This document shows positions 33,456 through 42,102 of a DNA stretch of 64,000 bases, in pieces. Numbering within the stretch: the first letter of the stretch is position 1; the number at the start of each line of letters is the position of its first letter. The stretch is taken from NCBI GenBank assembly GCA_038209365.1, contig JBBQXS010000001.1, forward strand, positions 128,274-192,273. Reading direction: 5' to 3'. Below the pieces are notes generated by a model. The model had not been told where the DNA came from, ran no database searches, and saw nothing but the letters and a program-made list of their open reading frames with translations. The stretch comes from DASQHW01 sp038209365 (GTDB lineage Bacteria > Actinomycetota > Acidimicrobiia > IMCC26256 > PALSA-610). The translations under genes and the position numbers were made by a program.

Positions 33456-34082
33456 GTGCTTCCCGGCCAGGTGCGCGTCGTCGAGGACGTGGCGCACGCG
33501 TTTGCGCGCGTCGTCGCGGAGATCGCCCCCCGGTCGATTGCCCTGTCCGGCGGCGAGACCGCACGCCGGTGCTACGCCGCCCTCCGCGAGGAGCCGGTCG
33601 ACTGGCTGATGGTCGAGGTGTTCTTCGGCGACGAGCGCATGGTCCCGGTCGAGTCCGAGGAATCGAACGAAGGCATGGCCCGGCGGGTCCTCCTCGACCT
33701 CGTACAACCGCGAGCGATCCATTCGATGGTCGGCATCGGGGCCGACGGCTACGACGCGCTGGTCCGGGCGTCGCCGCCGATCGACATCGTGCATCTCGGC
33801 CTGGGTCCGGACGGGCACACGGCGTCCCTGTTCCCGGGCTCGCCGGCGCTGGAGGTGCGCGACCGGTTCGTCGTCGAGACGGAGGACGACGAACACCCGC
33901 ACCCACGCATCACGTTCACGTTCCCGGCCATCGAGCGGGCGCACCTCGCGCTGGTGACGGTCGCCGGCGAGGACAAGCGGGATGCGGTGGCACGCATCAA
34001 GGCGGGCGAGGATCTCCCCGGTGCGCGGATTCGCGCCGAACGGGTGCTGTGGCTCGGCGACCCGGCCGCGCTCGGCGACTGA
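33456..34082 (+). CDS. pgl: 6-phosphogluconolactonase
   Basis: 208-residue enzyme hydrolysing 6-phosphogluconolactone in the oxidative pentose phosphate pathway. Motifs: SIALSGGETARRCYAAL, EVFFGDERMVP, SNEGMARR and HLGLGPDGHTASLFPGSPAL, with EDKRDAV near the end. It is shorter than usual (about 250) at the N-terminus; GTG 33456 overlaps the stop of a tiny upstream reading frame, and GTG 33471 is an alternative. It is separated from tkt-tal by two minus-strand genes. No zwf is seen. Confidence 0.92.
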   Translation: MLPGQVRVVEDVAHAFARVVAEIAPRSIALSGGETARRCYAALREEPVDWLMVEVFFGDERMVPVESEESNEGMARRVLLDLVQPRAIHSMVGIGADGYDALVRASPPIDIVHLGLGPDGHTASLFPGSPALEVRDRFVVETEDDEHPHPRITFTFPAIERAHLALVTVAGEDKRDAVARIKAGEDLPGARIRAERVLWLGDPAALGD

Positions 34083-34113
34083 CGGGAGTGCCCGGGCGGC
34101 GATCTCCGTCAAT

Positions 34114-34228
34114 GTCCAATCAGATTCGCCCCATCTGTTTGGACGCTGGGCCCGCCACACCCGGGCTGCACGTCCAATCTGATTGGACGCTGGGCCCGCC
34201 ACAGCCGGGCTGCGCGTCCAAACGGTTG
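34114..34228. repeat. Tandem 44-base hairpin repeats
   Basis: Two near-identical 44-base units (from 34141 and 34185, differing at few positions up to the last bases), each with outer arms TTGGACG/CGTCCAA and an inner GCCCG/CGGGC stem. Between them is a perfect palindrome GTCCAATC-T-GATTGGAC (34172-34188), and a half copy GTCCAATCAGATT lies at 34114. They fill the gap between pgl and the fbiC promoter. Could act as pgl terminator, fbiC operator or a dispersed REP-like element. Confidence 0.8.
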
Positions 34229-34244
34229 GGATGCGCAGACAAAC

Positions 34245-34250
34245 TAGGGT
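34245..34250 (+). promoter_or_regulatory. -10 box of a probable leaderless promoter (fbiC)
   Basis: TAGGGT, 7 bases before ATG 34258, directly after the hairpin repeats. Confidence 0.6.
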
Positions 34251-34257
34251 CGCCACC

Positions 34258-36606
34258 ATGCGCACTGCTTCTGGGTTCCGGGAGCTGCTCGACACGCCGC
34301 TCGAAGAGCTGATGCCGATCGCCGCGGCGCGACGTGATGCCCGCTTCGGGCGGCGCATCACGTTCTCGCCCAAAGTGTTCGTCCCGCTCACGATGCTGTG
34401 TCGCGATCGATGCGGATACTGCACGTTCGCCAAACCGCCGGCTCGGCTCGACGCACCCTTCCTCACGCCCGAGCAGGTGCTGGAGCTGGCGACACGCGGG
34501 GCCGCCCTCGGTTGCTTCGAGGCGCTGTTCACGCTCGGCGAGGCGCCCGAGTCCCGCTATCCACAAGCGGCGGAGTGGCTCCGCGCGCAGGGCCACGGGT
34601 CGACCGTCGAGTACCTCGCCGCGGTCGCGGGGCGCGTGCTCGACGAGACCGGCCTGTTGCCGCACGCCAACGCGGGCGCGTTGGCCGAGGACGAGCTACT
34701 GCTCCTGCGCGCCGTCAGCCCGTCGCAGGGGATGATGATCGAGACGCTCGCGGCCCGGTTGGGGGAGCCCGGCGGTCCGCATCACGGCGCACCCGACAAG
34801 ACCCCGGAACGCCGGCTGGCGACGCTTCACGCCGCCGGTCGAGCGCGCGTGCCGTTCACGACCGGCATCCTCGTCGGCATCGGCGAGACACGCGCCGAAC
34901 GCATCGACGCGCTGGTCGCGATCGCGAACGCACACCTCGAGCACGGCCATGTGCAAGAGGTCATCGTCCAGAACTTCCTTCCCAAGCCCGGCACCGCGAT
35001 GCATCGCGACGCACCGTGCCCGACCGACGAGTTCCTGTGGTCGATCGCGGCCGCGCGCATCATCCTTCCCGAGGACGTGCACCTCCAGGCGCCGCCGAAC
35101 CTCAGTGACGACCTCGCACCGTTGCTCGCGGCGGGCATCGACGACTGGGGCGGTGTCTCGCCGCTCACGATCGACCACGTGAACCCCGAGCGGCCATGGC
35201 CCGCGCTCGAGCGTTTGTCCGCGGCGACCGAGGCGGAGGGATACGCACTCGCCCCGCGTCTCACCGTCTACCCGGAATATGTGCAGCGGCCCGACGAGTG
35301 GCTGCATCCCGGTGTGCGCACCGCGGTGCTGGTCGCGTCCGATCTCGAAGGCCTCGCGCGCGACACCGCCTGGTCGCCGGGTCGCGACGACCTCGCCCCA
35401 CCGACGATCCTCCCGGGCGCGGGTCTTGCGCGCGCGGGCGGGCCCGTCGGTGAGGTGCTGGAGGGCGTGCTCGCCGGGACGGAAGTCGGCATCGACGAGA
35501 TCGTCACGCTCCTCGGCGCCCGTGGTCCCGAGGTTCGGCGCGTGGCCGAGGTCGCGGACCAGCTGCGTCGCGAGATCACGGGCGACGAGGTGACGTTCGT
35601 CCGTAATCGCAACATCAACTACACGAACGTGTGCACGTTCCGGTGCAAGTTCTGCGCGTTCTCGAAGGGCCCGCTTTCGCTCAACCTGCGTGGCAACCCG
35701 TATCTCATCGAGATCGAGGAGATGCAGCGGCGCGTCGTCGAGGCCGTCGACTGCGGCGCGACCGAGGTCTGCCTGCAGGGCGGCATCCATCCCGACTTCG
35801 ACGGCGACTACTACGTCGACGTCGCCAGGGCGGTGAAGGAGGTTGCGCCCCAGATCCATGTGCACGGGTTCACCGCGTTGGAGGTCACCGAAGGTGCGCG
35901 CCGTCTCGGCATGCCGTTGCGCGATTACCTGTTGCGGGTCAAGGAGGCTGGGCTCGCGACCCTTCCCGGGACTGCGGCCGAGATCCTCGACGACGAAGTG
36001 CGAGCGATCATCTGTCCCGACAAGGTCACCACGGACGAGTGGCTGGAGGCGCACCGCACCGCCCACTCGGTCGGGCTGCGCTCGAACATCACGATCATGC
36101 ACGGCTCGGTCGAGCGGCCCGTGCACGTCGCGCGCCACCTCGTGCGGACGCGCGACCTCCAGAAGGAGACCGGCGGTTTCACGGAGTTCGTGCCGCTGCC
36201 GTTCGTGCACATGGCGACACCGATCTTCATCCAGGGCAAAGCGCGCCGAGGCCCGACCTTCCGCGAAGTTCTGCTGATGCACGCCGTCGGTCGCATCGCG
36301 TACCGCGAGACGATTCCCAACGTGCAGGTCTCGTGGGTGAAGTGCGGAATCGCGGGTGCGCGCCAGGTGTTGCAGGCCGGCGCGAACGACCTCGGCGGCA
36401 CGCTCATGGACGAGAACATCTCCCGCGCCGCGGGCGCGAGCCACGGCCAGGAGCTCGACGAGCACGAGTTCCGGTCGATCGTCGAGCCGATCGGCCGCAC
36501 CCTTGCCCAGCGCACGACGCTCTACGGACGGGTGACGACCAAGGGGCGGCGCCTGCGGCCTGTCGAAGAGGCTCCCGTCATCGTTTCGCTCGGCAAGCCC
36601 TCGTGA
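34258..36606 (+). CDS. fbiC: FO synthase, fused CofG-CofH (FbiC)
   Basis: 782-residue double radical-SAM protein making 7,8-didemethyl-8-hydroxy-5-deazariboflavin (FO), the chromophore of coenzyme F420. The CofG half has cluster motif CRDRCGYCTF near residue 45; the CofH half has CTFRCKFCAF near residue 460. Both C-x3-C-x2-C sets are intact, and the linker lies around 370-420. The CofH half also shows LQGGIHPDFDG and NITIMHGSVE. The start follows TAGGGT by 7 bases. Its stop overlaps the next gene's GTG. It implies F420-dependent redox chemistry in this organism; no other F420 gene is in the window. Confidence 0.96.
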   Translation: MRTASGFRELLDTPLEELMPIAAARRDARFGRRITFSPKVFVPLTMLCRDRCGYCTFAKPPARLDAPFLTPEQVLELATRGAALGCFEALFTLGEAPESRYPQAAEWLRAQGHGSTVEYLAAVAGRVLDETGLLPHANAGALAEDELLLLRAVSPSQGMMIETLAARLGEPGGPHHGAPDKTPERRLATLHAAGRARVPFTTGILVGIGETRAERIDALVAIANAHLEHGHVQEVIVQNFLPKPGTAMHRDAPCPTDEFLWSIAAARIILPEDVHLQAPPNLSDDLAPLLAAGIDDWGGVSPLTIDHVNPERPWPALERLSAATEAEGYALAPRLTVYPEYVQRPDEWLHPGVRTAVLVASDLEGLARDTAWSPGRDDLAPPTILPGAGLARAGGPVGEVLEGVLAGTEVGIDEIVTLLGARGPEVRRVAEVADQLRREITGDEVTFVRNRNINYTNVCTFRCKFCAFSKGPLSLNLRGNPYLIEIEEMQRRVVEAVDCGATEVCLQGGIHPDFDGDYYVDVARAVKEVAPQIHVHGFTALEVTEGARRLGMPLRDYLLRVKEAGLATLPGTAAEILDDEVRAIICPDKVTTDEWLEAHRTAHSVGLRSNITIMHGSVERPVHVARHLVRTRDLQKETGGFTEFVPLPFVHMATPIFIQGKARRGPTFREVLLMHAVGRIAYRETIPNVQVSWVKCGIAGARQVLQAGANDLGGTLMDENISRAAGASHGQELDEHEFRSIVEPIGRTLAQRTTLYGRVTTKGRRLRPVEEAPVIVSLGKPS

Positions 36607-37589
36607 GCCGGTTCGACGTCGTCGCCATCGGCAACGCGATGGTCGATGTCCTCTCCTACGAGGACGACGCGTTCGTCGTTCGTACGGGCGTGGAGCGCGG
36701 AGCCACGACACTCGTCGACGGTGCCCGCTCCGAGGAGATCTATGCGCAGATGGGTCCGGCGACCGAGATCTCGGGCGGCTCGGCCGGCAACACCACGGCT
36801 GGGCTCGCCTCCTTCGGCGCCCGCGCGGCATACATCGGCCGCGTCGCCGACGACGCATTCGGCAAGGTGTTCGCGCACGACCTGCGCAGCCTTGGTGTGC
36901 ACTTCGATTCGCCGATCGCGTCCGACGGACTGCCGACCGGGCGATGCCTGGTCATCGTGACGCCGGACGCGCAGCGGACGATGTGCACGTATCTCGGCGC
37001 AGGCGCCGAGCTCGATGTGCACTACGTCGACGAAGCCGTGATCGAAGCGGCCGCGGTCACGTACCTCGAGGGATACGTGTGGGACCCGCCGCCGGCCAAG
37101 GCCGCGGTACGACGCGCGGCGGAGATCGCTCACCGGGCCGATCAGCGTGTCGCGTTGACGCTTTCCGATCCGTTCTGTGTGGATCGGCACCGGGCGGAGT
37201 TCCTCGAGCTCGTCGAGTCCCACGTCGACATCCTGTTCGCCAACGAGCACGAGATCACAATGCTGTACGAGGTCGAAACGTTCGACGAGGCCCTGCACCG
37301 CGTCCGCGGCCACTGCGAGATCGCAGCACTGACGCGCGGCGCGCTGGGCTCGATCATCGTCGCCGGCGACGACGTGCACGTCATCGACGCGCATCCCACC
37401 GAGGTCGTCGACACGACGGGCGCCGGCGACCTCTACGCCGCCGGATTCCTCTACGGCTTCACCCACGGGCAGGATCTCGCGACGTCGGGGAAGCTCGCGT
37501 CGCTCGCCGCGGCCGAGGTCATCTCGCACCTCGGCGCGCGCCCCGCACGGCCACTCTCGGAGCTGGCGGTGCCGTTGCTCGAGCCGTGA
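36603..37589 (+). CDS. PfkB-family carbohydrate/adenosine kinase
   Basis: 328-residue ribokinase-like kinase: FDVVAIGNAMVDVL at the start, the GGSAGNTTAGLASFG substrate-binding segment, and DTTGAGDLYAAGF with the catalytic Asp and anion hole at the end. Closest in pattern to the adenosine kinase-like branch of PfkB proteins, but the substrate is not certain. GTG 36603 overlaps the fbiC stop by 4 bases, so it is co-translated with fbiC; no direct role in F420 synthesis is known for this family. Confidence 0.9.
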   Translation: MSRFDVVAIGNAMVDVLSYEDDAFVVRTGVERGATTLVDGARSEEIYAQMGPATEISGGSAGNTTAGLASFGARAAYIGRVADDAFGKVFAHDLRSLGVHFDSPIASDGLPTGRCLVIVTPDAQRTMCTYLGAGAELDVHYVDEAVIEAAAVTYLEGYVWDPPPAKAAVRRAAEIAHRADQRVALTLSDPFCVDRHRAEFLELVESHVDILFANEHEITMLYEVETFDEALHRVRGHCEIAALTRGALGSIIVAGDDVHVIDAHPTEVVDTTGAGDLYAAGFLYGFTHGQDLATSGKLASLAAAEVISHLGARPARPLSELAVPLLEP

Positions 37590-37600
37590 GCGGCGCTCAC

Positions 37601-37606
37601 TAGCCT
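37601..37606 (+). promoter_or_regulatory. -10 box of a probable leaderless promoter (LOG gene)
   Basis: TAGCCT, 8 bases before GTG 37615. A GGAGG also sits between them but only 3 bases from the GTG, too close to be a normal ribosome-binding site. Confidence 0.45.
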
Positions 37607-37614
37607 TGGAGGTC

Positions 37615-38652
37615 GTGGCACGCTTCCCGCGGTATCGCACCGGTGATGCCGAGCTCGACCAGCAGATCGGCGACCTGGTCGCCAAGGTCGGCGACGTGCG
37701 TGACAGCGACTTGCTGTTCGAGATGACCGTCTCCGCGGTGCGACTCGCGCGCGACCACGCGAGTCGTGGTGACATGAAGCTCGCCAACGCGGCACTGAAG
37801 GAGATGCGGTACGCGTTCGCGGTCTTCGAGCCGTACCGCTCCGCGCGCAAGGCCGCGATCTTCGGGTCGGCCCGGACGAGGCGAGACGACCCTCTGTACG
37901 AGCAGACCGTTGCTCTCGCGCAGGGTCTGGCGGAGGTTGACTGGATGGTGATCACCGGTGCAGGACCGGGGATCATGGAGGCGGGCATCGAGGGGGCGGG
38001 CGCCGCCAACTCGTTCGGCGTGAGCATCCGGTTGCCGTTCGAGGCGGCCACCACGCAGTTCCTCGCCGACGACCCCAAGCTGGTGAACTTCCGGTACTTC
38101 TTCACGCGCAAGGTCACCTTCGTGAAGGAGGCGAACGCGTTCGTGCTGCTGCCCGGCGGGTTCGGAACGCTCGACGAGGGCTTCGAGCTGCTGACCCTCG
38201 TACAGACCGGCAAGGCGCCACCCGCACCGATCATCCTGCTCGACGTTCCCGGCGGCACGTTCTGGTTGACGTGGATGCAGTTCGTCGAGCGGGAGCTCCG
38301 GGCGCGGGGTTACATCTCACCGGAGGACGTGAACCTCGTGACGATCACCGACGACGTGGCCGTCGCGCTCGAGGAGATCACCCGCTTCTACCGGAATTAC
38401 CACTCGCTACGTTTCGTCGGCGGCGATCTCGTGCTGCGTATGCAGCATCTGCCGCCACCCGCCACCATCGATCAGCTCAACGAGGAATTCGCCGACATAC
38501 TCGTGAGCGGCAAGATCGAGTCCGCTGAGGCGAGCAAGGCCGAGATCGGCGACAAGGACGTGCCCGAGCTCGCCCGGCTGAAGATGCGCTTCGACCGCCA
38601 CTCGTACTCCCGGCTCCGGGAGCTGATCAACCGCCTCAACGCGGTCGACTGA
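37615..38652 (+). CDS. LOG-family nucleotide 5'-monophosphate nucleosidase-like protein
   Basis: 345-residue protein with a TIGR00730/LOG Rossmann domain at about residues 75-255: AIFGSARTRRDDPLY, ITGAGPGIMEAGIEGAG, and the signature LLPGGFGTLDEGFELLTL with the PGGxGTxxE catalytic motif. LOG proteins split nucleoside monophosphates into base and ribose 5-phosphate. N- and C-terminal helical extensions make it longer than the 180-200-residue LOG core. The GTG choice is supported by TAGCCT 8 bases upstream; TTG 37606 is less likely. Confidence 0.88.
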   Translation: MARFPRYRTGDAELDQQIGDLVAKVGDVRDSDLLFEMTVSAVRLARDHASRGDMKLANAALKEMRYAFAVFEPYRSARKAAIFGSARTRRDDPLYEQTVALAQGLAEVDWMVITGAGPGIMEAGIEGAGAANSFGVSIRLPFEAATTQFLADDPKLVNFRYFFTRKVTFVKEANAFVLLPGGFGTLDEGFELLTLVQTGKAPPAPIILLDVPGGTFWLTWMQFVERELRARGYISPEDVNLVTITDDVAVALEEITRFYRNYHSLRFVGGDLVLRMQHLPPPATIDQLNEEFADILVSGKIESAEASKAEIGDKDVPELARLKMRFDRHSYSRLRELINRLNAVD

Positions 38653-38673
38653 CGCAGACGCGCGACAGATCGG

Positions 38674-38757
38674 TCAGTGCGCGTCGACGCGGTGGCGGGA
38701 CGTCTCCTCGCTCACGCTTGCGAAATGATAAAGGACGTGCAAAACCTTCCTCAGCAT
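38674..38757 (-). CDS. Possible 27-residue small protein
   Basis: A short reading frame, MLRKVLHVLYHFASVSEE then a polar tail, preceded by a near-ideal GGGAGG (38763-38768) 5 bases before the ATG, in the 184-base gap between the LOG gene and the sulfotransferase. Strong ribosome-binding sites are uncommon in this window, which makes it notable, but the frame is short and unrecognised. Confidence 0.3.
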   Translation of the reverse strand: MLRKVLHVLYHFASVSEETSRHRVDAH

Positions 38758-38836
38758 CTCGGCCTCCCTCGGCTCTGCCTTCATATCGACCGCTGACGCG
38801 CGTCGATCGAGGGGACCTTTGACCCGAATCGCCGAG

Positions 38837-39760
38837 TCAAACGTCGCCGTGGTGGGCCCAGGCCGCCAGATCGGGCGCCGCGAGCTCGCCCACGCGCCGG
38901 CGGTAGCGCCGGACGTCGGTGTCGTCGAGGAGGCGGCGCCACTGGCCGCTCGTGCCGCGGTTGAAGAACCGCTGGTTGTCCCGCCAGATGGCCGCATTGG
39001 TGACTTCGGGCGCAACCTCGGCGGCGCGGCGGCGCATTTCGTCGAAGCACGCGGCGCGGACGAGCTCTGGCCAGCGGTCCGAAGGAACGTCGATTCCGAG
39101 GCGTGTCGCAAGACGTCGCATCTCGCCTTCGAGGTCCGCGGTCAGTTCGTCGTAGTGCAACAACACGATGTTCGCTCGATCTCTGGCGTCCCAGAACGTC
39201 GCGAGGTGATGGAGCGTCTGGTGCAGGCTCATCCATTCGACGACCGACCGGGTGTCGTCCACCCACTCCCAGAACCGGTCGATCTCGTTCTCGAGCCGCA
39301 CGGGAGGTCCTTCGGCAATCTGTTCCATGATGTCGTCCAGGCCGATGGCGTTGTGGCGCGCGGTCAGCACGGCGATGATGTCCATGTTGGCTACGTGGTT
39401 GTCCCACGACAGGAACACGTCGCGCGGATCGCGGCCGACCCAGATGTACGTCACGTCCTCGCGGTACGGCAGCCCGTCGAGCGGCGTGTGGGATTTGATG
39501 AAGCGCCGATGCCGTTGGGCATCGAGGTCGGCGATGATGGATTCCGCGCTGCGCGTCTGCATGTCCAACCACGGTGACAGGACACCGAGCGGTTGCGACA
39601 ACTCCGGCGTTTGGAAGATCAGCAGCGCGCAGATCATCTGCGTCCAGGTCGTGCCGCACTTGGGCGGAGTGCTGACGACGATGTCGCCGGGACGCTGTGT
39701 GAATCCATGCCAGCGCGCGCTGTCGTACAGCATCGACTTGTAGTGGACGAGGTCGGCCAT
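38837..39760 (-). CDS. Sulfotransferase, cytosolic PAPS-dependent type
   Basis: 307-residue sulfotransferase. The 5'-phosphosulfate loop PKCGTTWTQM lies at about residues 33-42, and the 3'-phosphate-binding motif VGRDPRDVFLSW near 108-119; FIKSHTPLDGLP supplies the conserved His region. It moves sulfate from PAPS to an unknown alcohol or amine. Such genes are frequent in Acidimicrobiia-type and marine actinobacteria. The ATG shares one base with the stop of the small upstream gene (TGATG). Confidence 0.9.
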   Translation of the reverse strand: MADLVHYKSMLYDSARWHGFTQRPGDIVVSTPPKCGTTWTQMICALLIFQTPELSQPLGVLSPWLDMQTRSAESIIADLDAQRHRRFIKSHTPLDGLPYREDVTYIWVGRDPRDVFLSWDNHVANMDIIAVLTARHNAIGLDDIMEQIAEGPPVRLENEIDRFWEWVDDTRSVVEWMSLHQTLHHLATFWDARDRANIVLLHYDELTADLEGEMRRLATRLGIDVPSDRWPELVRAACFDEMRRRAAEVAPEVTNAAIWRDNQRFFNRGTSGQWRRLLDDTDVRRYRRRVGELAAPDLAAWAHHGDV

Positions 39761-39978
39761 CAGTCGTCCTCGACCGCCAACGGCGACAGTGCGCCGATCG
39801 CCTTCGCGATCGCGCGCCGGGCTTGCAGCACGCGCCTCTCCTCGGCCGCCGCGTGCTCGGCCTCGTCGGACTCGGGCGCGCGCGCGGCCTCCCGGAGCCG
39901 CTCGTACGCCAGATCACGCAATTCTTCTTCGAGCGCGCTGAGCCGCTCGGTAATCGACTCGTACCGGTCAGTCGTCAT
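39760..39978 (-). CDS. Small coiled-coil protein
   Basis: 72 residues, almost wholly helical and charged: ITERLSALEEELRDLAYERLREAARAP in two stretches followed by an alanine-rich helix and an acidic tail. No family recognised. ATG 39978 lies 11 bases inside the end of glcF, and the stop abuts the sulfotransferase start, so it is transcribed with the glc genes. Confidence 0.6.
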   Translation of the reverse strand: MTTDRYESITERLSALEEELRDLAYERLREAARAPESDEAEHAAAEERRVLQARRAIAKAIGALSPLAVEDD

Positions 39979-41131
39979 CCAGAGCCTCCGCGAACAGATC
40001 GGCAGGATGGCGGGCGTCGACGCCCGCGCCACGCAGCTGCATCACGCAGCCCGGGTTCGCCGAGGCCACGATCGCATCATGCTCCCCCATCGCCCGCCGC
40101 AACGCCGCGACCTTCCGGTCACGGATCTGCCCGGATAGTGCCGGTTGCAGCGCACTGTACGCGCCTCCGGCACCACAGCACAGCCCGTCGTCGTCGGTCT
40201 CGGCGAGCTCGTATGCAGTTCCCAGGAGCGCGCGCACGGCACCGTGCGCCTTCTGCACGTGCCGCAGATGACACGGGTCCTGCACGACGACGCGCCGACC
40301 CAGTGTCCGGGTACGCGGCGGACCTGCGGCGATGCACCATTCCGCGAAGTCGCGCACCCGGGCGCTGAAGCGCCGAGCCTCGTCGGTATCGAGCAGTTCG
40401 CCGTATTCCTTCATGACTGCACCGCAACCCGCGCTGTCGACGACGACGGGCGCGTCGCCGGGCATGGACGCCATCACGCGTCTCGCCAGTGCCCGCGCCT
40501 GCGCGTCACGACCGGCGTGTACGTGCAGTGCACCACAACAGTCACCGCCGGCACCGGGACGCGAGACGCGCGCGCCGGTCGTTTGCATGACGACCGCGGC
40601 GGCGCGGTGCGTTCCACGCTGCCACGCGTCCATCACGCAACCCGTGAAGAGCCAGGCGTCGGGCGCGCCGCCGGCCGGCACGTCCCATCGGCGCAACGTC
40701 AGGCGAGGCAAGCCGAATCGCTTCGGTACGAGCCCCAGTCGTTGCGCGAGCGAGAGCATCCACGTCAACGCGAGCAGCAACCGGTGCCGAGGCAATACCA
40801 CCGTGTACGCGAACCACTCGGCAATCCTGCGCCGGCGTGACGACGGGGGCGGCATCGCCGCCCGCGTGTGCTCCATGAGCCTCCCGAACGGGACGCCCGA
40901 CGGGCACGCCGCTTCACAGCCCCGGCACGCGACGCACTCATCCATCGCGGCGCGGAACGCGTCGTCGATGGGCGCGTCGTACCACTCGACTGCCCGCATG
41001 GCGGTGAGACGTCCCCGCGGCGAGGCGATCTCGCGCCCGGTGACGCGATATGTCGGGCAGTGCGGCAGGCACAACCCGCACGACACACACGCGACGAGAT
41101 CGTCGTCGTCGAGGTGCAACGGTCCGCTCAT
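39968..41131 (-). CDS. glcF: Glycolate oxidase iron-sulfur subunit
   Basis: 387-residue protein with two N-terminal 4Fe-4S motifs (CVSCGLCLPHCPTY and CVACRGCEAACPSG), then two CCG domains (GGDCCGALHVHAG with DSAGCG, and QDPCHLRHVQ with GLCCGAGG). It accepts electrons from GlcDE. ATG 41131 overlaps the glcE stop by 4 bases and excludes an upstream in-frame ATG at 41185. Its CCG domains make it analogous to LutA at 23.8 kb. Confidence 0.92.
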   Translation of the reverse strand: MSGPLHLDDDDLVACVSCGLCLPHCPTYRVTGREIASPRGRLTAMRAVEWYDAPIDDAFRAAMDECVACRGCEAACPSGVPFGRLMEHTRAAMPPPSSRRRRIAEWFAYTVVLPRHRLLLALTWMLSLAQRLGLVPKRFGLPRLTLRRWDVPAGGAPDAWLFTGCVMDAWQRGTHRAAAVVMQTTGARVSRPGAGGDCCGALHVHAGRDAQARALARRVMASMPGDAPVVVDSAGCGAVMKEYGELLDTDEARRFSARVRDFAEWCIAAGPPRTRTLGRRVVVQDPCHLRHVQKAHGAVRALLGTAYELAETDDDGLCCGAGGAYSALQPALSGQIRDRKVAALRRAMGEHDAIVASANPGCVMQLRGAGVDARHPADLFAEALDDD

Positions 41132-42102
41132 GGTGCTCGCCCCGGAGCGCCGTTCGGCCCGAATGGGAGCCGGCCCGGGTTGCATCGTCCGTCGGGATCG
41201 AACGCGTGCTTGATCCGGCGCATCAACGCGAGGTTCGGCAGTGGCCGACCGTAGCCGTCGTCATCGGGGGCGCCACCCGCTTCACGCAGCATCCATCCGT
41301 TGTGCGCGTGCGCGATGGTGCGGGCGCCGGCCAGCGCGCCGGCGGAGTCGGCCGCGACGTGCACCGTGCCGACGCCCAGCTCCGCGCACCACCGGACCTC
41401 CCCGGGGAGCGCCCGGCCGACCGCTCGTACGTGGTCGGGTGCCACGGAGATGCGACCCCGGTGGGCCCCCTCGGGCAGCGCAGGCGGTGTCGCCCGCGGC
41501 GTGCAGTCGCGGGCCTGCGCCGCCACGTCGGCTTCGGCGCCCTCCAGCAACACGTGCTCAGCGGTGCCGTCCCACAGTCGCGATGACGGTCGGTGGAACG
41601 CGCGAGCATCCTCGACGGTGAACCAACGCGCCACACGCGGGCGCGGACGGCAACGCAGTGTGGCCTGCATCAGCACGCCGAGCGTGCCGAGCGATCCGAC
41701 GAACAACCGCGGCAGGTCATAGCCGGTGACGTTCTTGACCGTCGGTCCGCCACCCTTCACGAGCACCCCGTACCCGGTGACGAACCGCACCTCGAGCACG
41801 TGATCGCGCAGCGGCCCGTGGCGGAGGCGGCGGATGCCCGAGAGCCCGCACGCGAGGATGCCGCCGATCGTCGCGTCGTGCGAGCGCGGGTCGAGCGCCA
41901 CCTCTTGGCCGTGCTCGGCGAGCACCGCGTCGAGTGCGGCGAAGGCCGTCCCCGCGCCGACGGTCACGGTCATGTCGGCGGGCTCGTAGTCGACCACACC
42001 TTCGGGTGCACGCACTTCTGCCGCGCCGGCCGGCGGCGGACCGCCGACACCCCAATGCGAACGCGCACCGACGGGCGCGACCACCGCCGCACTCAGATCC
42101 AC
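41128..42102 (-). CDS. glcE: Glycolate oxidase FAD-binding subunit GlcE
   Basis: 324-residue FAD-binding protein of the PCMH type: YEPADMTVTVGAGTAFAALDAVLAEHGQ and RSHDATIGGILACGLSG bind FAD, KNVTGYDLPRLFVGSLGTLGV is the hallmark of GlcE. It pairs with GlcD and GlcF. GTG 42102 lies 10 bases inside the end of glcD, with GGAGG 5 bases upstream. Confidence 0.9.
   Translation of the reverse strand: MDLSAAVVAPVGARSHWGVGGPPPAGAAEVRAPEGVVDYEPADMTVTVGAGTAFAALDAVLAEHGQEVALDPRSHDATIGGILACGLSGIRRLRHGPLRDHVLEVRFVTGYGVLVKGGGPTVKNVTGYDLPRLFVGSLGTLGVLMQATLRCRPRPRVARWFTVEDARAFHRPSSRLWDGTAEHVLLEGAEADVAAQARDCTPRATPPALPEGAHRGRISVAPDHVRAVGRALPGEVRWCAELGVGTVHVAADSAGALAGARTIAHAHNGWMLREAGGAPDDDGYGRPLPNLALMRRIKHAFDPDGRCNPGRLPFGPNGAPGRAP

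Noticed and set aside
38680..38691. Palindrome CGCGTCGACGCG after the LOG gene
   Set aside because: Short, GC-only and without a loop or T-tract; no evidence for a terminator.
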